Shown here piece after piece: positions 15,858 through 27,479 of a stretch of 61,945 nucleotides of DNA. The notes beneath the pieces were generated by a model, which saw nothing but the letters and a program-made list of their open reading frames with translations, did no database searches and was not told the origin of the DNA. Origin of the DNA: Alphaproteobacteria bacterium (GTDB lineage Bacteria > Pseudomonadota > Alphaproteobacteria > Caulobacterales > Aquidulcibacteraceae). The position numbers and the translations under genes are program-made. How positions within the stretch are numbered: position 1 is the first letter of the stretch; every line of letters starts with the position of its first letter. The stretch spans positions 1 to 61,945 of the forward strand of contig JAGWZH010000007.1 in the NCBI GenBank assembly GCA_018971945.1, in the 5' to 3' direction.

Positions 15858-17443
15858 GGCCCCTTCCGCGTCTGACAGTCCTTGGGGCAGCGCTCGCCAT
15901 GCTTGCGGCCGGGGCGCCCGCCGCGACAGCGCAAACGCGCCCTTCCATCGAAGTTGAGGCGCTGACCGAGCTCAATGCCTGGAGCGTCGGCTCGATCGCC
16001 CCGTCTTCGGGAGGCCTGCCCCGAACCTTGTGGCTCGATAGCGATCCGGACGCTCTGCAGGCGCTCTTTGACAGGGCGCCTGGCGATTTCGCTTCGCCAG
16101 CGGCCCGCTCTTTGGCGCGCCGCGCGTTGGCGTCGGCGGCGGAAGCGCCCCTGGGAGATCCGGCGGAAGCCAGCCGGAAGCGGTTTGAAGCGCTGGGCCG
16201 GATGGGGGCCGTGGACGATCTTTTGATCATGGCGCGGCCGGCGGCCATCGCTTCAGACCCCACCATTGCGCAGTTCGCGGCCCAAGCCGAGTTGGCGCGC
16301 GGCGATCTCGGCGGGGCCTGTCTCCGGGCGCAAGCTGCAGGCTCGGCCTATCTGTTGCGGCTGCGGGCGTTCTGCGCCGCGGTCGAAGGCAATATCGGCG
16401 CCTTGGACCTCACGCTTTCGCTCCTGCGGGAAACCGGGGAAGCGCGGGACCCTTGGTTTGAACAAGCCTTGGCCGTGATCGGAGGCGCGCCGCCGGCGCG
16501 TCCTCCGGCCGCGCGCTTCGACACAAGCCTTAACACCTGGCTGTCGCTGGCGGGGCGCTTGACCCCTGCCCGCAATGCTTTGAACGGCGCCTCAACGCTG
16601 GCTCTGGTGGCGCTTGCGTCCGCTGATCGCGGTGACGCGCGTCTGCGGGCGGAAGCAGGTCTCGCCGCTTTGGGGCGGAGCGCCATGGAGCCCGCATTGA
16701 CGCGAACCCTTTATCGGGCCGCGCTGGCCACTGGCGACGCCAGAACTGCGCCGCCCTTGGGCCTCGCGATCGCTCAAGCCGAGGCACTTCCTGGCGGCCT
16801 CGAGGCGGCGACAGCAATCGCTTCGGTCCTCGGCGCAGCGCGCAGCCAAAGCGAGTTCATCGCAATCTCCCGGATTTTTCGCGATGATCTGTCGGCGCTT
16901 TCCTCAGCGCCCGATGCGGCGACAGGGGTCACGCTGGCGCGGGGAGCGCTTGCAGCGGGCGACAGCAGCACAGGTCTGCGGCTCCTCGATCTCGCTCAGG
17001 CCGCGGGAGCGGAGCAATCGGCCTTAGGCTCGCTTCGCGCGGCGGCTTGGGTAGGCGTTCGGGGTCTCACAGAAGCGCAAGCGGCCTTGGTGGTGCGGCG
17101 ACGGATCGACGATGGGACCGGCGGCGGACCAGCAATGAGGGACGTCTTGATCCTACAGGCGCTCGGCTTCCCGGTGGACGCCTCGGTGCGGCGCGCGCAA
17201 CTTGGGCAATCGCCAACCGGGGGACGGCCCGCTGACGGCGCTGTGATCGCCGCGCTTCAAAGCGCCGCTGAAGCTCAAGCCGTCGGGGAAGTGGCCTTGC
17301 TGGCCGCCATCGCCGCTTCGGGCGGGGCGGACACGCTTGATGGCCAAAGCCTGTGGGTTATCATCAACGCCCTGCGGCTTGTGGGCCTGGAAGACGCCGC
17401 GCAGGCGATCGGCATGGAAGCGCTTCTGATTCGGCCCGCATGA
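15854..17443 (+). CDS. Secreted alpha-helical protein of unknown function, upstream of xerD
   Basis: The 529-residue protein starts with a signal peptide (MRPLPRLTVLGAALAMLAAG, cleavage near ATAQT) and is otherwise Ala/Leu-rich helical with a TPR-like or repeat-solenoid look (for example QFAAQAELARGDLGGACLRA and LARGALAAGDSSTGLRLLDL). No catalytic motif was recognised. It is coupled by 4-base ATGA overlaps to the small membrane protein upstream and to xerD downstream, forming a three-gene operon. A periplasmic scaffolding role is conceivable but unproven. Confidence 0.8.
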   Translation: MRPLPRLTVLGAALAMLAAGAPAATAQTRPSIEVEALTELNAWSVGSIAPSSGGLPRTLWLDSDPDALQALFDRAPGDFASPAARSLARRALASAAEAPLGDPAEASRKRFEALGRMGAVDDLLIMARPAAIASDPTIAQFAAQAELARGDLGGACLRAQAAGSAYLLRLRAFCAAVEGNIGALDLTLSLLRETGEARDPWFEQALAVIGGAPPARPPAARFDTSLNTWLSLAGRLTPARNALNGASTLALVALASADRGDARLRAEAGLAALGRSAMEPALTRTLYRAALATGDARTAPPLGLAIAQAEALPGGLEAATAIASVLGAARSQSEFIAISRIFRDDLSALSSAPDAATGVTLARGALAAGDSSTGLRLLDLAQAAGAEQSALGSLRAAAWVGVRGLTEAQAALVVRRRIDDGTGGGPAMRDVLILQALGFPVDASVRRAQLGQSPTGGRPADGAVIAALQSAAEAQAVGEVALLAAIAASGGADTLDGQSLWVIINALRLVGLEDAAQAIGMEALLIRPA

Positions 17444-18366
17444 ACGACGCCGCACGCATCGAAGCCTTCTTGGAAATGATGAGCGCTGAACGCGGCGCAG
17501 CCGTCAATACGCTCAGCGCTTATTCGAAAGACCTAGAGGACGCGGCGCGCTTTATGGCCGCGGCCGGGGGATCATTGGTCGGGTCGAAGCCTGAAGATAT
17601 TAGCGCCTATCTCGCGGCGTTGGCGCAGCGTGGACTGTCGTCGCGAACGACGGCGCGGCGGCTTTCAGCCTTAAAACAGTTTTTTCGGTTCGATATGTCG
17701 GAGGGCCTCAGGGCGGACGACCCCACAACCGATATCGGGGGGCCGAAGCTCACCCCCGGGCTGCCAAGGGTGTTCGACGCAGACGCTATCGCGCGGCTCA
17801 TCGAGGCCGCGGCGGCGGCTCCGGGTTCTTCTGGTCTGCGCAACCGGGCGCTTTTGGAACTGCTTTACGGAGCGGGCCTGAGGGTGAGCGAACTCGTTGG
17901 AATGCCTTTATTGGCCACGCCGAAATCCGGCGCCTCGGCCATGATGATGAAGGGCAAAGGCGGGAGGGAGAGGCTTGTGGTTCTGAGCCGGCCTGCGCTT
18001 GCGGCGATCGAGGCCTGGCTTCCGGCGCGAGAGGTTCTGCTCAAAAAAGCCCAATCGCCAAAGGCGGCCCGGTATCTGTTTCCCTCCGCCACGGCGGCGG
18101 ACGGCAAGCTGACCCGCCGGCGGGTCGGGCAGATCATCGATGCTGCAGCGCTCGCTTGCGGGCTCGATCCGGACGCGGTGAGCCCGCACATGCTGCGGCA
18201 CGCCTTCGCCACCCATTTGATGGAAGGCGGGGCTGATCTGCGGACGGTGCAAAGCCTCCTCGGTCACGCCGATATCGCCACGACGCAGATTTACACCCAT
18301 GTGGCGCAAGGCAGGCTGAAGGCGTTGGTTGAGACCAAGCATCCCTTGGCCAAGAAGAAGAGCTGA
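17440..18366 (+). CDS. xerD: Tyrosine recombinase XerD
   Basis: XerD acts with XerC at the chromosome dimer resolution site dif. The 308-residue protein has a SAM-like N-terminal core-binding domain (IEAFLEMMSAERGAAVNTLS) and a catalytic domain with Arg in GLRVSELVGM, Lys in MMKGKGGRERLV, HMLRHAFATHLME (His-x2-Arg), His in LLGHADIATTQIYTHV and the nucleophile Tyr in the same segment. The basic C-terminus ETKHPLAKKKS is XerD-like. It overlaps the preceding gene by 4 bases. A second family member, xerC, lies at 50.8 kb. Confidence 0.95.
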   Translation: MNDAARIEAFLEMMSAERGAAVNTLSAYSKDLEDAARFMAAAGGSLVGSKPEDISAYLAALAQRGLSSRTTARRLSALKQFFRFDMSEGLRADDPTTDIGGPKLTPGLPRVFDADAIARLIEAAAAAPGSSGLRNRALLELLYGAGLRVSELVGMPLLATPKSGASAMMMKGKGGRERLVVLSRPALAAIEAWLPAREVLLKKAQSPKAARYLFPSATAADGKLTRRRVGQIIDAAALACGLDPDAVSPHMLRHAFATHLMEGGADLRTVQSLLGHADIATTQIYTHVAQGRLKALVETKHPLAKKKS

Positions 18367-18380
18367 TCAAGGCGCGTTCT

Positions 18381-19142
18381 TTAGGCTTTGAGACGATAGC
18401 CGGTCCGGAAAATCCACCAGACGAGGGATAGGCACAGGGCGAGGAACCCCGTGATCATGGTCAGGCTCACCCAGACCGGGACGTCGGCGGTTCCATAAAA
18501 ACTCCACCGAAAACCGTTGATGAGATAGACGACGGGGTTGAACAAAGCCACCGTACGCCAGAACTCGGGCAGCATGCCGATGGAGTAAAACGCACCGCCC
18601 AAAAAAGTCAGCGGCGTGATAATCAGCAAAGGCGCGATGGAAAGCTTCTCCCAATTGTCGGCCCAAACGCCCAAGACGAAGCCAAAGAGGCAAAAAGTGA
18701 AGGCCGTCAGCACAAGAAAGGCCGCCATGAGGATCGGGTTTTGGATCTCATAGGGGACAAACAATCTCGCTGTCATCAGAATGACAGCGCCGATGACAAT
18801 GCTTTTGGTCGTCGCCGCGCCGACAAAGCCGAGCACCACCTCAAAGGGCGACACCGGCGCCGACAGGATCTCGTAAATCGCGCCAGACCATTTCGGCATA
18901 TAGATCCCGAAAGAGGCATTGGAGACGCTTTCGGTGAGGATCGACAGCATCACGAGCCCCGGCACAATGAACGCGCCATAGGAGACTCCCTCAATGACGC
19001 CCATCTGGCCGCCGATCGCCGCTCCGAAGACAATAAAATAAAGCGATGTGGACAGCACAGGTGAAAAGAGACTCTGGCCGAGGGTGCGGAACCAGCGCGC
19101 CATTTCGAAGTGATAGATGGCTTGGACGGCGTGGAGGTTCAT
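18381..19142 (-). CDS. ABC-2 type transporter permease
   Basis: The 253-residue protein has six hydrophobic helices in the ABC-2/NodJ pattern: [57 protein letters not shown]-like, [40 protein letters not shown] and [20 protein letters not shown]. The conserved [11 protein letters not shown] and [13 protein letters not shown] segments are typical of this family, which exports lipids, drugs or polysaccharides. Its start overlaps the stop of the ATPase gene (ATGA), so the two form a two-gene exporter. The substrate is unknown. Confidence 0.92.
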   Translation of the reverse strand: MNLHAVQAIYHFEMARWFRTLGQSLFSPVLSTSLYFIVFGAAIGGQMGVIEGVSYGAFIVPGLVMLSILTESVSNASFGIYMPKWSGAIYEILSAPVSPFEVVLGFVGAATTKSIVIGAVILMTARLFVPYEIQNPILMAAFLVLTAFTFCLFGFVLGVWADNWEKLSIAPLLIITPLTFLGGAFYSIGMLPEFWRTVALFNPVVYLINGFRWSFYGTADVPVWVSLTMITGFLALCLSLVWWIFRTGYRLKA

Positions 19143-20065
19143 GGAATTTGGCTCACCAGGCTCACGAAAATGTCCTCAAGCGAGCTTTGCTCGGTGTGGA
19201 GATCCTTGTAGTCGACGCCGACCGCTTCGAGGCTGCGCAACAGGCGAGACACGCCTGTATCTTCCGCGACGCTGTCAAACGCATAGACGAGGCGACGGCC
19301 GTCCTGTTCCAGGGTCAGGTTGAAATCGGCCAGGCGCGGATCGATCGAAGCGAGCGGCTGGGCCAGATGAAGTTTAAGCTTTCGGCCTCCGAGCCGCTTC
19401 ATCAAGGTCGTTTTCTCTTCGACCAAAATCAAGCGGCCCTTGTTGATGACGCCGATGCGGTCGGCCAATTCCTCGGCCTCTTCAATATAGTGCGTCGTCA
19501 AGATGATGGTCACGCCTGAATCTCTGAGCCCCCGGACCATGGCCCACATGTCGCGACGCAGCTCCACGTCCACGCCGGCGCTAGGTTCATCAAGGAACAG
19601 GATCGAAGGCTCGTGGCTCAAGGCCTTGGCGATCATCAGCCTGCGTTTCATGCCGCCGGACAGGGTCTGGATTTTGGCTTCGCGCTTTTCCCAAAGGGAC
19701 AGGGATTTCAGCACTTTTTCTAAATGCGCGTCGTTGCGGGAGAGGCCAAACAGACCCCTGGAGAAGCGCATTGTGGCCCAGACCGTCTCAAAAGAATCCG
19801 TCGAGACCTCTTGAGGAACAAGGCCGATCTTGGCCCGCGCCCGCCGATATTGGCGGACGGTGTCTGCACCGTCGGCGATGATGCGGCCAGCTTCCAAACG
19901 GACCGTGCCGCACACAAGGCCGATCAAGCTCGTCTTGCCCGCCCCATTGGGTCCAAGAAGCGCGAAAATCTCGCCGCGGTTGATGCTTAAATCAGTGGGC
20001 TGCAAAGCCTGCACGCCGGTGGCGTAAGTCTTGGACACGCCCTCGATGGAGAGGATGACGGACAC
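19139..20065 (-). CDS. ABC transporter ATP-binding protein
   Basis: This 308-residue ATPase energises the adjacent ABC-2 permease. Walker A is [16 protein letters not shown], the Q-loop lies in KIGLVPQEV, the signature is [16 protein letters not shown], Walker B is [12 protein letters not shown] and the switch His is in [17 protein letters not shown]. The C-terminal ~80 residues are a regulatory extension typical of ABC-2 exporters of the DrrA/CcmA kind. It is the first gene of the pair and is followed directly by the permease. Confidence 0.95.
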   Translation of the reverse strand: MSVILSIEGVSKTYATGVQALQPTDLSINRGEIFALLGPNGAGKTSLIGLVCGTVRLEAGRIIADGADTVRQYRRARAKIGLVPQEVSTDSFETVWATMRFSRGLFGLSRNDAHLEKVLKSLSLWEKREAKIQTLSGGMKRRLMIAKALSHEPSILFLDEPSAGVDVELRRDMWAMVRGLRDSGVTIILTTHYIEEAEELADRIGVINKGRLILVEEKTTLMKRLGGRKLKLHLAQPLASIDPRLADFNLTLEQDGRRLVYAFDSVAEDTGVSRLLRSLEAVGVDYKDLHTEQSSLEDIFVSLVSQIP

Positions 20066-20119
20066 GAATTCTTTCTCTCACAGATGCGGCCTCTCGTTTG
20101 GAGGGTCGACCCGTTTCGG

Positions 20120-22591
20120 TCAAGGTTCGCCGCCCATCGCCTGGGAGTCCATCATCTCTGCGGCGAGGGCTTCGAGAATGGCTTCGTCCGCGGCGCCGAA
20201 GACCGGCTCGCGACCGATTTCAAGCATCATGGGGACCGCGAATGGGGAGATCCGGCTCAGACGGGCGTGGGTGATCTTGCCGCGGATACGCGCGAGCAGA
20301 GCGCCCAAGCGCCTCAAATCGAGAAAGCCGTCGCCAGCGTCTTGGAAGGCTGCGCGGAGCAGAACATGGTCGGGCTCGTGTCGCCTGAGGACGTCGTAGA
20401 TCAAATCCGCCGAGAAGGTGACCTGACGACCGGTTTTCTCAAGGCCCGGCGCCTTCCTGTCGATCATGCCGGCAATGACGGCGCAGTCGCGGAAGGTGCG
20501 CTTCATCAGCGCGCTTTCACCGAGCCAGCTCTCAAGATCGTCGCCCAGCATGTCCTCTGCGAAAAGATCGTCGAAATCAAGCCCGGCCATATCCTCAAGG
20601 GCCCAGACGCTGAGCGCATATTCGCTCGCCACAAAACCCATGGGCTTTGCTCCTGCGCGCTCAAGGCGGCGGCTCAAAAGCATACCGAGGGTCTGGTGCG
20701 CAAGACGGCCGTCAAAGGGATAGGCGAGCAAGTAGTATTTGTCCGCGCGCGGAAACGTCTCGATCAGCAAATGATCCGGTTTTGGCATCATCGAGACGCT
20801 CTGCTGCAGCCGGAGCCACTCGCTCACCTGCTCCGGAAGACGGTCCCAGGAAGAGGAATCATGAAGCATCGCTCGGACGCGACCGGCGAGGAATGTCGAC
20901 AAAGGAAACTTGCCGCCAGCATAGCTTGGGATCCGTGGCGGTTGGTCTGATGGCGCCCGAGCGACAAGGCAGTCGAGGTCGCGCAGGCCTACAAAACGCA
21001 GGACTTCGCCGGCGAAAAGAAATGTGTCGCCGGGGGTGAGGCCTTCGACAAACCATTCTTCGATCTGGCCCAATCTCCGGCCGGGGATCCCTTGCGATGT
21101 TCGCCTTTCGCCACTCCCGCTCCTCGAAACGAGCCTGACATCCAGCATCGCGGCCTCGATAATCGCCCCGACATTCATCCGGTGCTGTTGAGCGATTGCA
21201 GGACTTTTCGCACGCCAGCGTTTCGTTTTCGGATCCCAGATGATCCTCCGAAAACGATCATAAGCCTTGAGCGCGTAACCGCCGACGGCGACGAAATCCA
21301 GCACCTTGTCGAACTCCGAACGCGGAAGGGCCTTGTACGGATCAGCGGCGATGACGGCCTTGTAGAGTTCGTCTTCGTCGAAGGGGTCACCGCAGGCGCA
21401 GCCCATGATGTGCTGCGCCAGGCAGTCGAGACCGCCAATGCGCATGGGCGCCCCGTCCATCGCTCCTTCGGCCACAGCGTCACGGGCGGCGCGGCATTCG
21501 AGCACCTCGAAGCGGTTTGTCGGCACCAAAAGCGCGCGGGACGGCTCGTGCAGTCGGTGGTTGGCGCGGCCGATGCGCTGGACAAGGCGCGCCGCGCCCT
21601 TGGGCGCGCCGAGCTGGATCACAAGGTCCACGTCGCCCCAATCGACGCCGAGATCGAGCGTTGAGGTGCACACCACGGCCTGGAGCAGACCCTTGGCCAT
21701 GGCGGTCTCCACCTTTCGGCGCTGCTCCACGTCGAGACTGCCATGATGCAAGGCTATGGCGAGGCCATCGTCATTGACGCGCCAGAGCTCCTGGAAAACC
21801 AACTCGGCCTGAGCGCGGGTGTTGACAAAGACCAGCGCCGTCCGGGCCTGTTTGATCGCCTCGTAGACCTCAGCCATGGCGTGGCGGCCTGTGTGGCCCG
21901 CCCAGGGGATGCGGCCTTGGGCGTCGAGCACGTCGACGATGGGGGCCGCGCCGCCTCCGACGTGCAGGACCTCGACTTCGGGGCCGATCCAGCGCGCCAA
22001 GGCCTGGGGCTCGGCGACGGTGGCTGAGAGCCCCACGCGTCGGCATCTCGGCGCCCAGACAGAGACCTGGGAAAGAGCCAAGGCCATGAGATCGCCTCGT
22101 TTTGTGGGGGCCAGCGCGTGGACCTCGTCGATGATGACGGCCTCGACATCTTCAAAAAAGGCGCGGGCATGGCCCGAAGCCATCAGAAGGCAGAGCTGTT
22201 CGGGGGTGGTGAGCAGGATGTCCGGCGGCCTCGCGCGCTGGCGCAGGCGTTTGGCGGGCGGGGTGTCGCCAGTGCGGGTCTCGATGCGCAGCGGAAGACC
22301 CATTTCGGCCACCGGCGCCTGCAGATTGCGATGGATGTCGGCTGTCAGGGCTTTCAGGGGCGACAGATAAAGCGTGTGCAAACGATGGGGACGCTCGGCG
22401 GGCTGGTCCGCCAAGGCGATCAGGCTGGGGAGAAAGCCCGCCATGGTTTTGCCTGCGCCAGGCGGCGCGATGAGCAGGGTCGACAAGCCGGCAAGGCCGC
22501 GCTCGGCCAAGGCCAATTGGTGAGGACGGGGGGTCCAGCCGCGGGCGGCGAACCAAGCGTTGAACCGAAAGGGGAGAGCGAAGTCGGGCAT
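20120..22591 (-). CDS. Ligase-associated DEXH-box helicase (Lhr-like)
   Basis: The 823-residue protein is an Lhr-type superfamily 2 helicase of the ligase-associated DNA-damage-response group. Motif I is LLIAPPGAGKTMAGFLPSLI, motif II VIIDEVHALAPTKRGDL, motif III SATVAEP, and motif VI LVQRIGRANHRLHEPS. The C-terminal half carries the winged-helix and beta-barrel regions of Lhr proteins. Family members unwind DNA 3'-5' and sit with an ATP-dependent ligase, an MBL exonuclease and a phosphoesterase. Here only the exonuclease is nearby, divergently placed. Confidence 0.93.
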   Translation of the reverse strand: MPDFALPFRFNAWFAARGWTPRPHQLALAERGLAGLSTLLIAPPGAGKTMAGFLPSLIALADQPAERPHRLHTLYLSPLKALTADIHRNLQAPVAEMGLPLRIETRTGDTPPAKRLRQRARPPDILLTTPEQLCLLMASGHARAFFEDVEAVIIDEVHALAPTKRGDLMALALSQVSVWAPRCRRVGLSATVAEPQALARWIGPEVEVLHVGGGAAPIVDVLDAQGRIPWAGHTGRHAMAEVYEAIKQARTALVFVNTRAQAELVFQELWRVNDDGLAIALHHGSLDVEQRRKVETAMAKGLLQAVVCTSTLDLGVDWGDVDLVIQLGAPKGAARLVQRIGRANHRLHEPSRALLVPTNRFEVLECRAARDAVAEGAMDGAPMRIGGLDCLAQHIMGCACGDPFDEDELYKAVIAADPYKALPRSEFDKVLDFVAVGGYALKAYDRFRRIIWDPKTKRWRAKSPAIAQQHRMNVGAIIEAAMLDVRLVSRSGSGERRTSQGIPGRRLGQIEEWFVEGLTPGDTFLFAGEVLRFVGLRDLDCLVARAPSDQPPRIPSYAGGKFPLSTFLAGRVRAMLHDSSSWDRLPEQVSEWLRLQQSVSMMPKPDHLLIETFPRADKYYLLAYPFDGRLAHQTLGMLLSRRLERAGAKPMGFVASEYALSVWALEDMAGLDFDDLFAEDMLGDDLESWLGESALMKRTFRDCAVIAGMIDRKAPGLEKTGRQVTFSADLIYDVLRRHEPDHVLLRAAFQDAGDGFLDLRRLGALLARIRGKITHARLSRISPFAVPMMLEIGREPVFGAADEAILEALAAEMMDSQAMGGEP

Positions 22592-22933
22592 GAGCGCGGA
22601 GTTTTAGCAAACCAATCCTGCGCAAGGAAACGCGAGCGCTTAAGAGCATGACGCCGCCTCGGCCTGCGCTGCCTCCCCCACGATCCTAACGCGTCGCCGC
22701 ACATCGCGGCCAGCTTCGGCCTTCGCCTTGTCGCGCTTGGTCTGCTCTTTAGGGCTGATCTGATGCTTGAAGCCTTCGGAGCTCTTTGGCGGTTAGCGTT
22801 TTTGGCCCCACAGGATCGCCCCACAATTAAGCTTTTAGGCAAAGGCTTAAGCAGACATGCAGGTCACGATTTTCTGGTTTTTCGCCTCTGGTTTTTAGCG
22901 CTCGCGCGATTGCCGATCGGACCCACGCTCGCC
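22592..22933. promoter_or_regulatory. Divergent region between helicase and exonuclease genes, with an inverted repeat
   Basis: This 342-base gap serves both repair genes. TTAAGC (22827-22832) and GCTTAA (22845-22850) form a perfect inverted repeat with a 12-base spacer and could be a shared operator. A short lysine/arginine-rich frame on the minus strand (about 22640-22795) lacks a start codon. No GTTC-N7-GTTC type alphaproteobacterial LexA box was noticed. Confidence 0.3.
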
Positions 22934-23959
22934 ATGTCGCTCCAGATGCGCCCACAGGACCTCCTCATCCCCCGCCCCGAAGGCCTCTACTGTCCCCCTG
23001 GGGATTTTTACATAGACCCTGTTCGGCCAGTCGACCGGGCGGTCATCACCCACGGCCATTCCGACCACGCCCGAGCCGGGCACCAAAGCGTCCTCGCAAC
23101 GCCCGAGACGCTTGCGATCATGACGGCGCGCTATGGCGAAGGGTTCTGCGCGCAGGCGCAGGGCCTTGCTTATGGCGAAAGGGTCAACCACCAGGGCGTG
23201 AGCGTGCGGCTTTCTCCGGCGGGGCATGTGATGGGCAGCGCCCAGGCGGTGGTGGAGCGCCAAGGACTGCGGATTGTGGTGTCTGGAGACTTCAAAAGGC
23301 GGAGAGACCCGACATGCGCCTCCTTTGAACCTGTGCCGTGCGACGTGTTCATCAGCGAGGCCACCTTCGCCCTCCCCATTTTCACCCATCCTGATGATCG
23401 GGAGGAGGCGGCCAAGCTTTTGCGTTCGGTGGCGGCCCATCCGGAGCGGACCCACCTCCTTGGCGCCTACGCCTTGGGTAAGGCGCAGAGGCTGATCGTT
23501 CTGTTGCGGGAAGCAGGTTATGGAGAAACCATTTTTCTCCATGGGGCGATGGAGCGCCTTTGTCGGCTCTATGAGTCCTTTGGAGTGGCTTTAGGGCCGC
23601 TGGCGCCGGCGACGATCGCCGATCGGGGGACGAGGCGGGATTTCGCGGGCAAAATCGTCATCGCTCCGCCCTCGGCTTTCGCTGACCGCTGGGCGCAGCG
23701 GTTTTGCGACCCGGTCGACTGTTTCGCCTCTGGCTGGATGCGGGTGAAACAGCGGGCCAAGCAACGAGGGGTGGAGCTGCCGCTCATCATATCTGACCAT
23801 GCCGACTGGCAGGAATTAACGCGCACCGCGCTTGAAGTCGCCCCACAGGAGCTTTGGATCACGCATGGGCGGGACGACGCGCTCGCGCACTGGGCCAAAG
23901 GCCAAGGACTGACGGCGCGGCCTTTGCGGCTTGTCGGCTATGACGATGAAGCAGAGTGA
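22934..23959 (+). CDS. Ligase-associated DNA damage response exonuclease (metallo-beta-lactamase fold)
   Basis: The 341-residue protein belongs to the MBL/beta-CASP group of the ligase-associated repair set. The metal motif is ITHGHSDHARAGH, with RLSPAGHVMGSAQAVVE, VVSGDFKRRRDPT and late histidines in SDHADWQEL and WITHGRDDAL. The N-terminus RPEGLYCPPGDFYIDPVRPV is diagnostic. The ATG at 22934 is preferred; the frame is open to 22763 without conserved sequence. The stop is immediately adjacent to the stop of the convergent hydrolase gene, with no bases between. Confidence 0.93.
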   Translation: MSLQMRPQDLLIPRPEGLYCPPGDFYIDPVRPVDRAVITHGHSDHARAGHQSVLATPETLAIMTARYGEGFCAQAQGLAYGERVNHQGVSVRLSPAGHVMGSAQAVVERQGLRIVVSGDFKRRRDPTCASFEPVPCDVFISEATFALPIFTHPDDREEAAKLLRSVAAHPERTHLLGAYALGKAQRLIVLLREAGYGETIFLHGAMERLCRLYESFGVALGPLAPATIADRGTRRDFAGKIVIAPPSAFADRWAQRFCDPVDCFASGWMRVKQRAKQRGVELPLIISDHADWQELTRTALEVAPQELWITHGRDDALAHWAKGQGLTARPLRLVGYDDEAE

Positions 23960-24778
23960 TCAGCGCAGCCGTTTGGCGAAAAAGGTCAAAATCTCATCCA
24001 AGGCGGCCCGGGTGGGCTCGCCGGGCTCGTCGATCAGATGGATTGTGAGGACGCTGTGAGGCTTGACCGGGGCGCCCTGCTTGGCGGCTTCGTCAGGCAG
24101 AGTGCGCGCCTGAAGCCGGGAGCCCAGGGCTGCAGAAAGCGCGTCGAAACGCGCGGCGGGACAAAGCCGGTCGCCCGCGAAGCGATAGGCCAGCACCGTC
24201 AGGTCCTCTCTCTGCAGCCGATCGGCGACGGCTTGCAGGTCCTGCGGGCTGATGTGAAGCCCAGCGGCGTCATTCACCGGCAGAGAGGGCTGGGCCAGGA
24301 CCGGCGCCAGCATGGCGGGCTCCAGCATCATTGCGAGGGCGAAATTCCCGGTCAGACACATGCCCACGGCGCCCACTCCCCTGCCGCCGCATTCCTTGTG
24401 CGCCAGGGCGGCCAGGTCCCGAAGCCAGTTCACGATTGGACTTGTTTGGTCGCCAGAGGAGAACAGGCGGAACTCTTTGCTGATGCAAATCTTCAAGGCC
24501 GAGACCAGCATATAGCCATTGTCAAAAGGTTTGCCTGGGACCCCGAAGAGGTCGGGCATATAAACTGTGAAACCCGCGTCGCGCACATAACGGGCGAAGC
24601 GGCCGACTTCGGGCGTGATCCCCGGCAGCTCACTCATGACGAGAACCCCAGGGCCCTCGCCCGCGACGAAGACCCGTCTGACGTCGCCGCCAAAGGCGAT
24701 TTGCCGCGCTGTGAAATCGGCGAGCCTGTCCCATTCCTTGAGGACCCCAGAACCCATATGATGCTTCCTTTCCGCCAC
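23960..24778 (-). CDS. Dienelactone hydrolase family protein
   Basis: The 272-residue alpha/beta hydrolase has a cysteine nucleophile in VGMCLTGNFAL, an acid in YRFAGDRLCPAARF and a histidine in KPHSVLTIHL, giving the Cys-Asp-His triad of dienelactone hydrolases. VLVMSELPGITPEVGRFARY near residue 50 contains the family Glu. Members open lactone rings in chloroaromatic degradation or hydrolyse other esters; the substrate here is unknown. It is divergent from obgE, with only 24 bases between start codons; an internal ATG at 24757 would widen that gap. It converges with the exonuclease gene with zero spacing. Confidence 0.9.
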   Translation of the reverse strand: MAERKHHMGSGVLKEWDRLADFTARQIAFGGDVRRVFVAGEGPGVLVMSELPGITPEVGRFARYVRDAGFTVYMPDLFGVPGKPFDNGYMLVSALKICISKEFRLFSSGDQTSPIVNWLRDLAALAHKECGGRGVGAVGMCLTGNFALAMMLEPAMLAPVLAQPSLPVNDAAGLHISPQDLQAVADRLQREDLTVLAYRFAGDRLCPAARFDALSAALGSRLQARTLPDEAAKQGAPVKPHSVLTIHLIDEPGEPTRAALDEILTFFAKRLR

Positions 24779-24790
24779 AGCTTTGTGTGA

Positions 24791-26360
<1,570 letters not shown>

Positions 26361-26364
<4 letters not shown>

Positions 26365-27479
26365 CGGGCGTGGAGACGGTCCGTTCGGCGCGGCGGGTCG
26401 TGGTGAAAATTGGCTCTTCGCTTTTGATCGGGCCGGATGGCGCGGCGCGCAAGGACTGGATGGGGAGCGTCGCGGCCGACATCGCCTCGCTCAAGGCGCA
26501 GGGCTGTGAGACGGCGATCGTTTCTTCGGGCGCGGTCGCCTTGGGCCGAGCGGCGTTGAAGCTTTCGGGCAAGCTGAAACTTGAAGAGAAGCAAGCCGCG
26601 GCGGCGGCCGGGCAAGCCCGCCTCATGCGCGCCTGGGAGGAGGCGTTCGAGCCGCATGGCGTCCCCGTCGCCCAAGCGCTGCTGACGCCTGACGACACCG
26701 AACGACGCAGGCGATGGCTCAACGCTCGGGCGACGCTGGGCGCCCTGCTCGGCCGCGGCGCCATGCCGATCATCAACGAGAACGACACGGTGGCGACGCA
26801 GGAGCTGCGCTACGGCGACAATGACCGGTTGGCGGCGCGGGTGGCGCAAATGATCTCGGCGGACGCGCTGATCCTGTTCTCCGACGTCGACGGACTTTAC
26901 ACCGCAAACCCAAGCACCGACCCTGCCGCGCAGCGCCTGGCTCAGGTGACTTCGCTCACCCCAGCGATCATGGCGATGGCGGGGGACGCATCCTCGCCGG
27001 TCGGATCGGGGGGAATGCGGACCAAACTCGAAGCCGCAAGAATCGCTGGCGAGGCAGGGTGCGCCACCATCATCGCCAAGGGGGGGGACGAAAACCCGCT
27101 GGCGGCTCTTCTCGCCGGCGCGCCGCATACCTTTATTCACGCGAGCGCAGAGCCGCGGGCGGCCTACAAAGCCTGGATCGCGGGAGCGCTGTCGCCGCAA
27201 GGGGCGGTGGTCGTCGATGCGGGCGCGGCGTTGGCCCTGAAGATGGGAAAAAGCCTTCTCCCTGCTGGGGTGACCGCCGTGCGCGGTCCGTTCGAAAAAG
27301 GCGACGCCGTCCGGATCTTGGGGCCAGGCGGGGAAGAGATCGGCCGGGGGCTCGCGCGTTATGACAGCGTCGACGCTGACGCCATCAAAGGACTTCAAAG
27401 CGAAGCCATCGAGAGCGTGTTGGGTTACGCCGCCGGAGCGACGCTCATCCATGCCGACGATATCGCGCCGGCAAGCTGA
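26361..27479 (+). CDS. proB: Glutamate 5-kinase
   Basis: ProB phosphorylates glutamate in the first step of proline synthesis. The 372-residue protein has the amino-acid-kinase domain ([76 protein letters not shown]) and a C-terminal PUA domain from about residue 280 ([20 protein letters not shown]). The start is GTG at 26361. Its partner proA is next on the same strand, but a TlpA-like gene on the opposite strand separates them. Confidence 0.95.

Noticed and set aside
17440-18366. XerD or XerC as a mobile-element integrase
   Set aside because: Both match the housekeeping Xer pair in length and context (aroK/xerD operon and priA/xerC), with no attachment-site duplications or cargo genes nearby.
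22635-22800. Lysine/arginine-rich minus-strand frame in the helicase-exonuclease gap
   Set aside because: No start codon and no convincing family match, although it loosely resembled small basic proteins.
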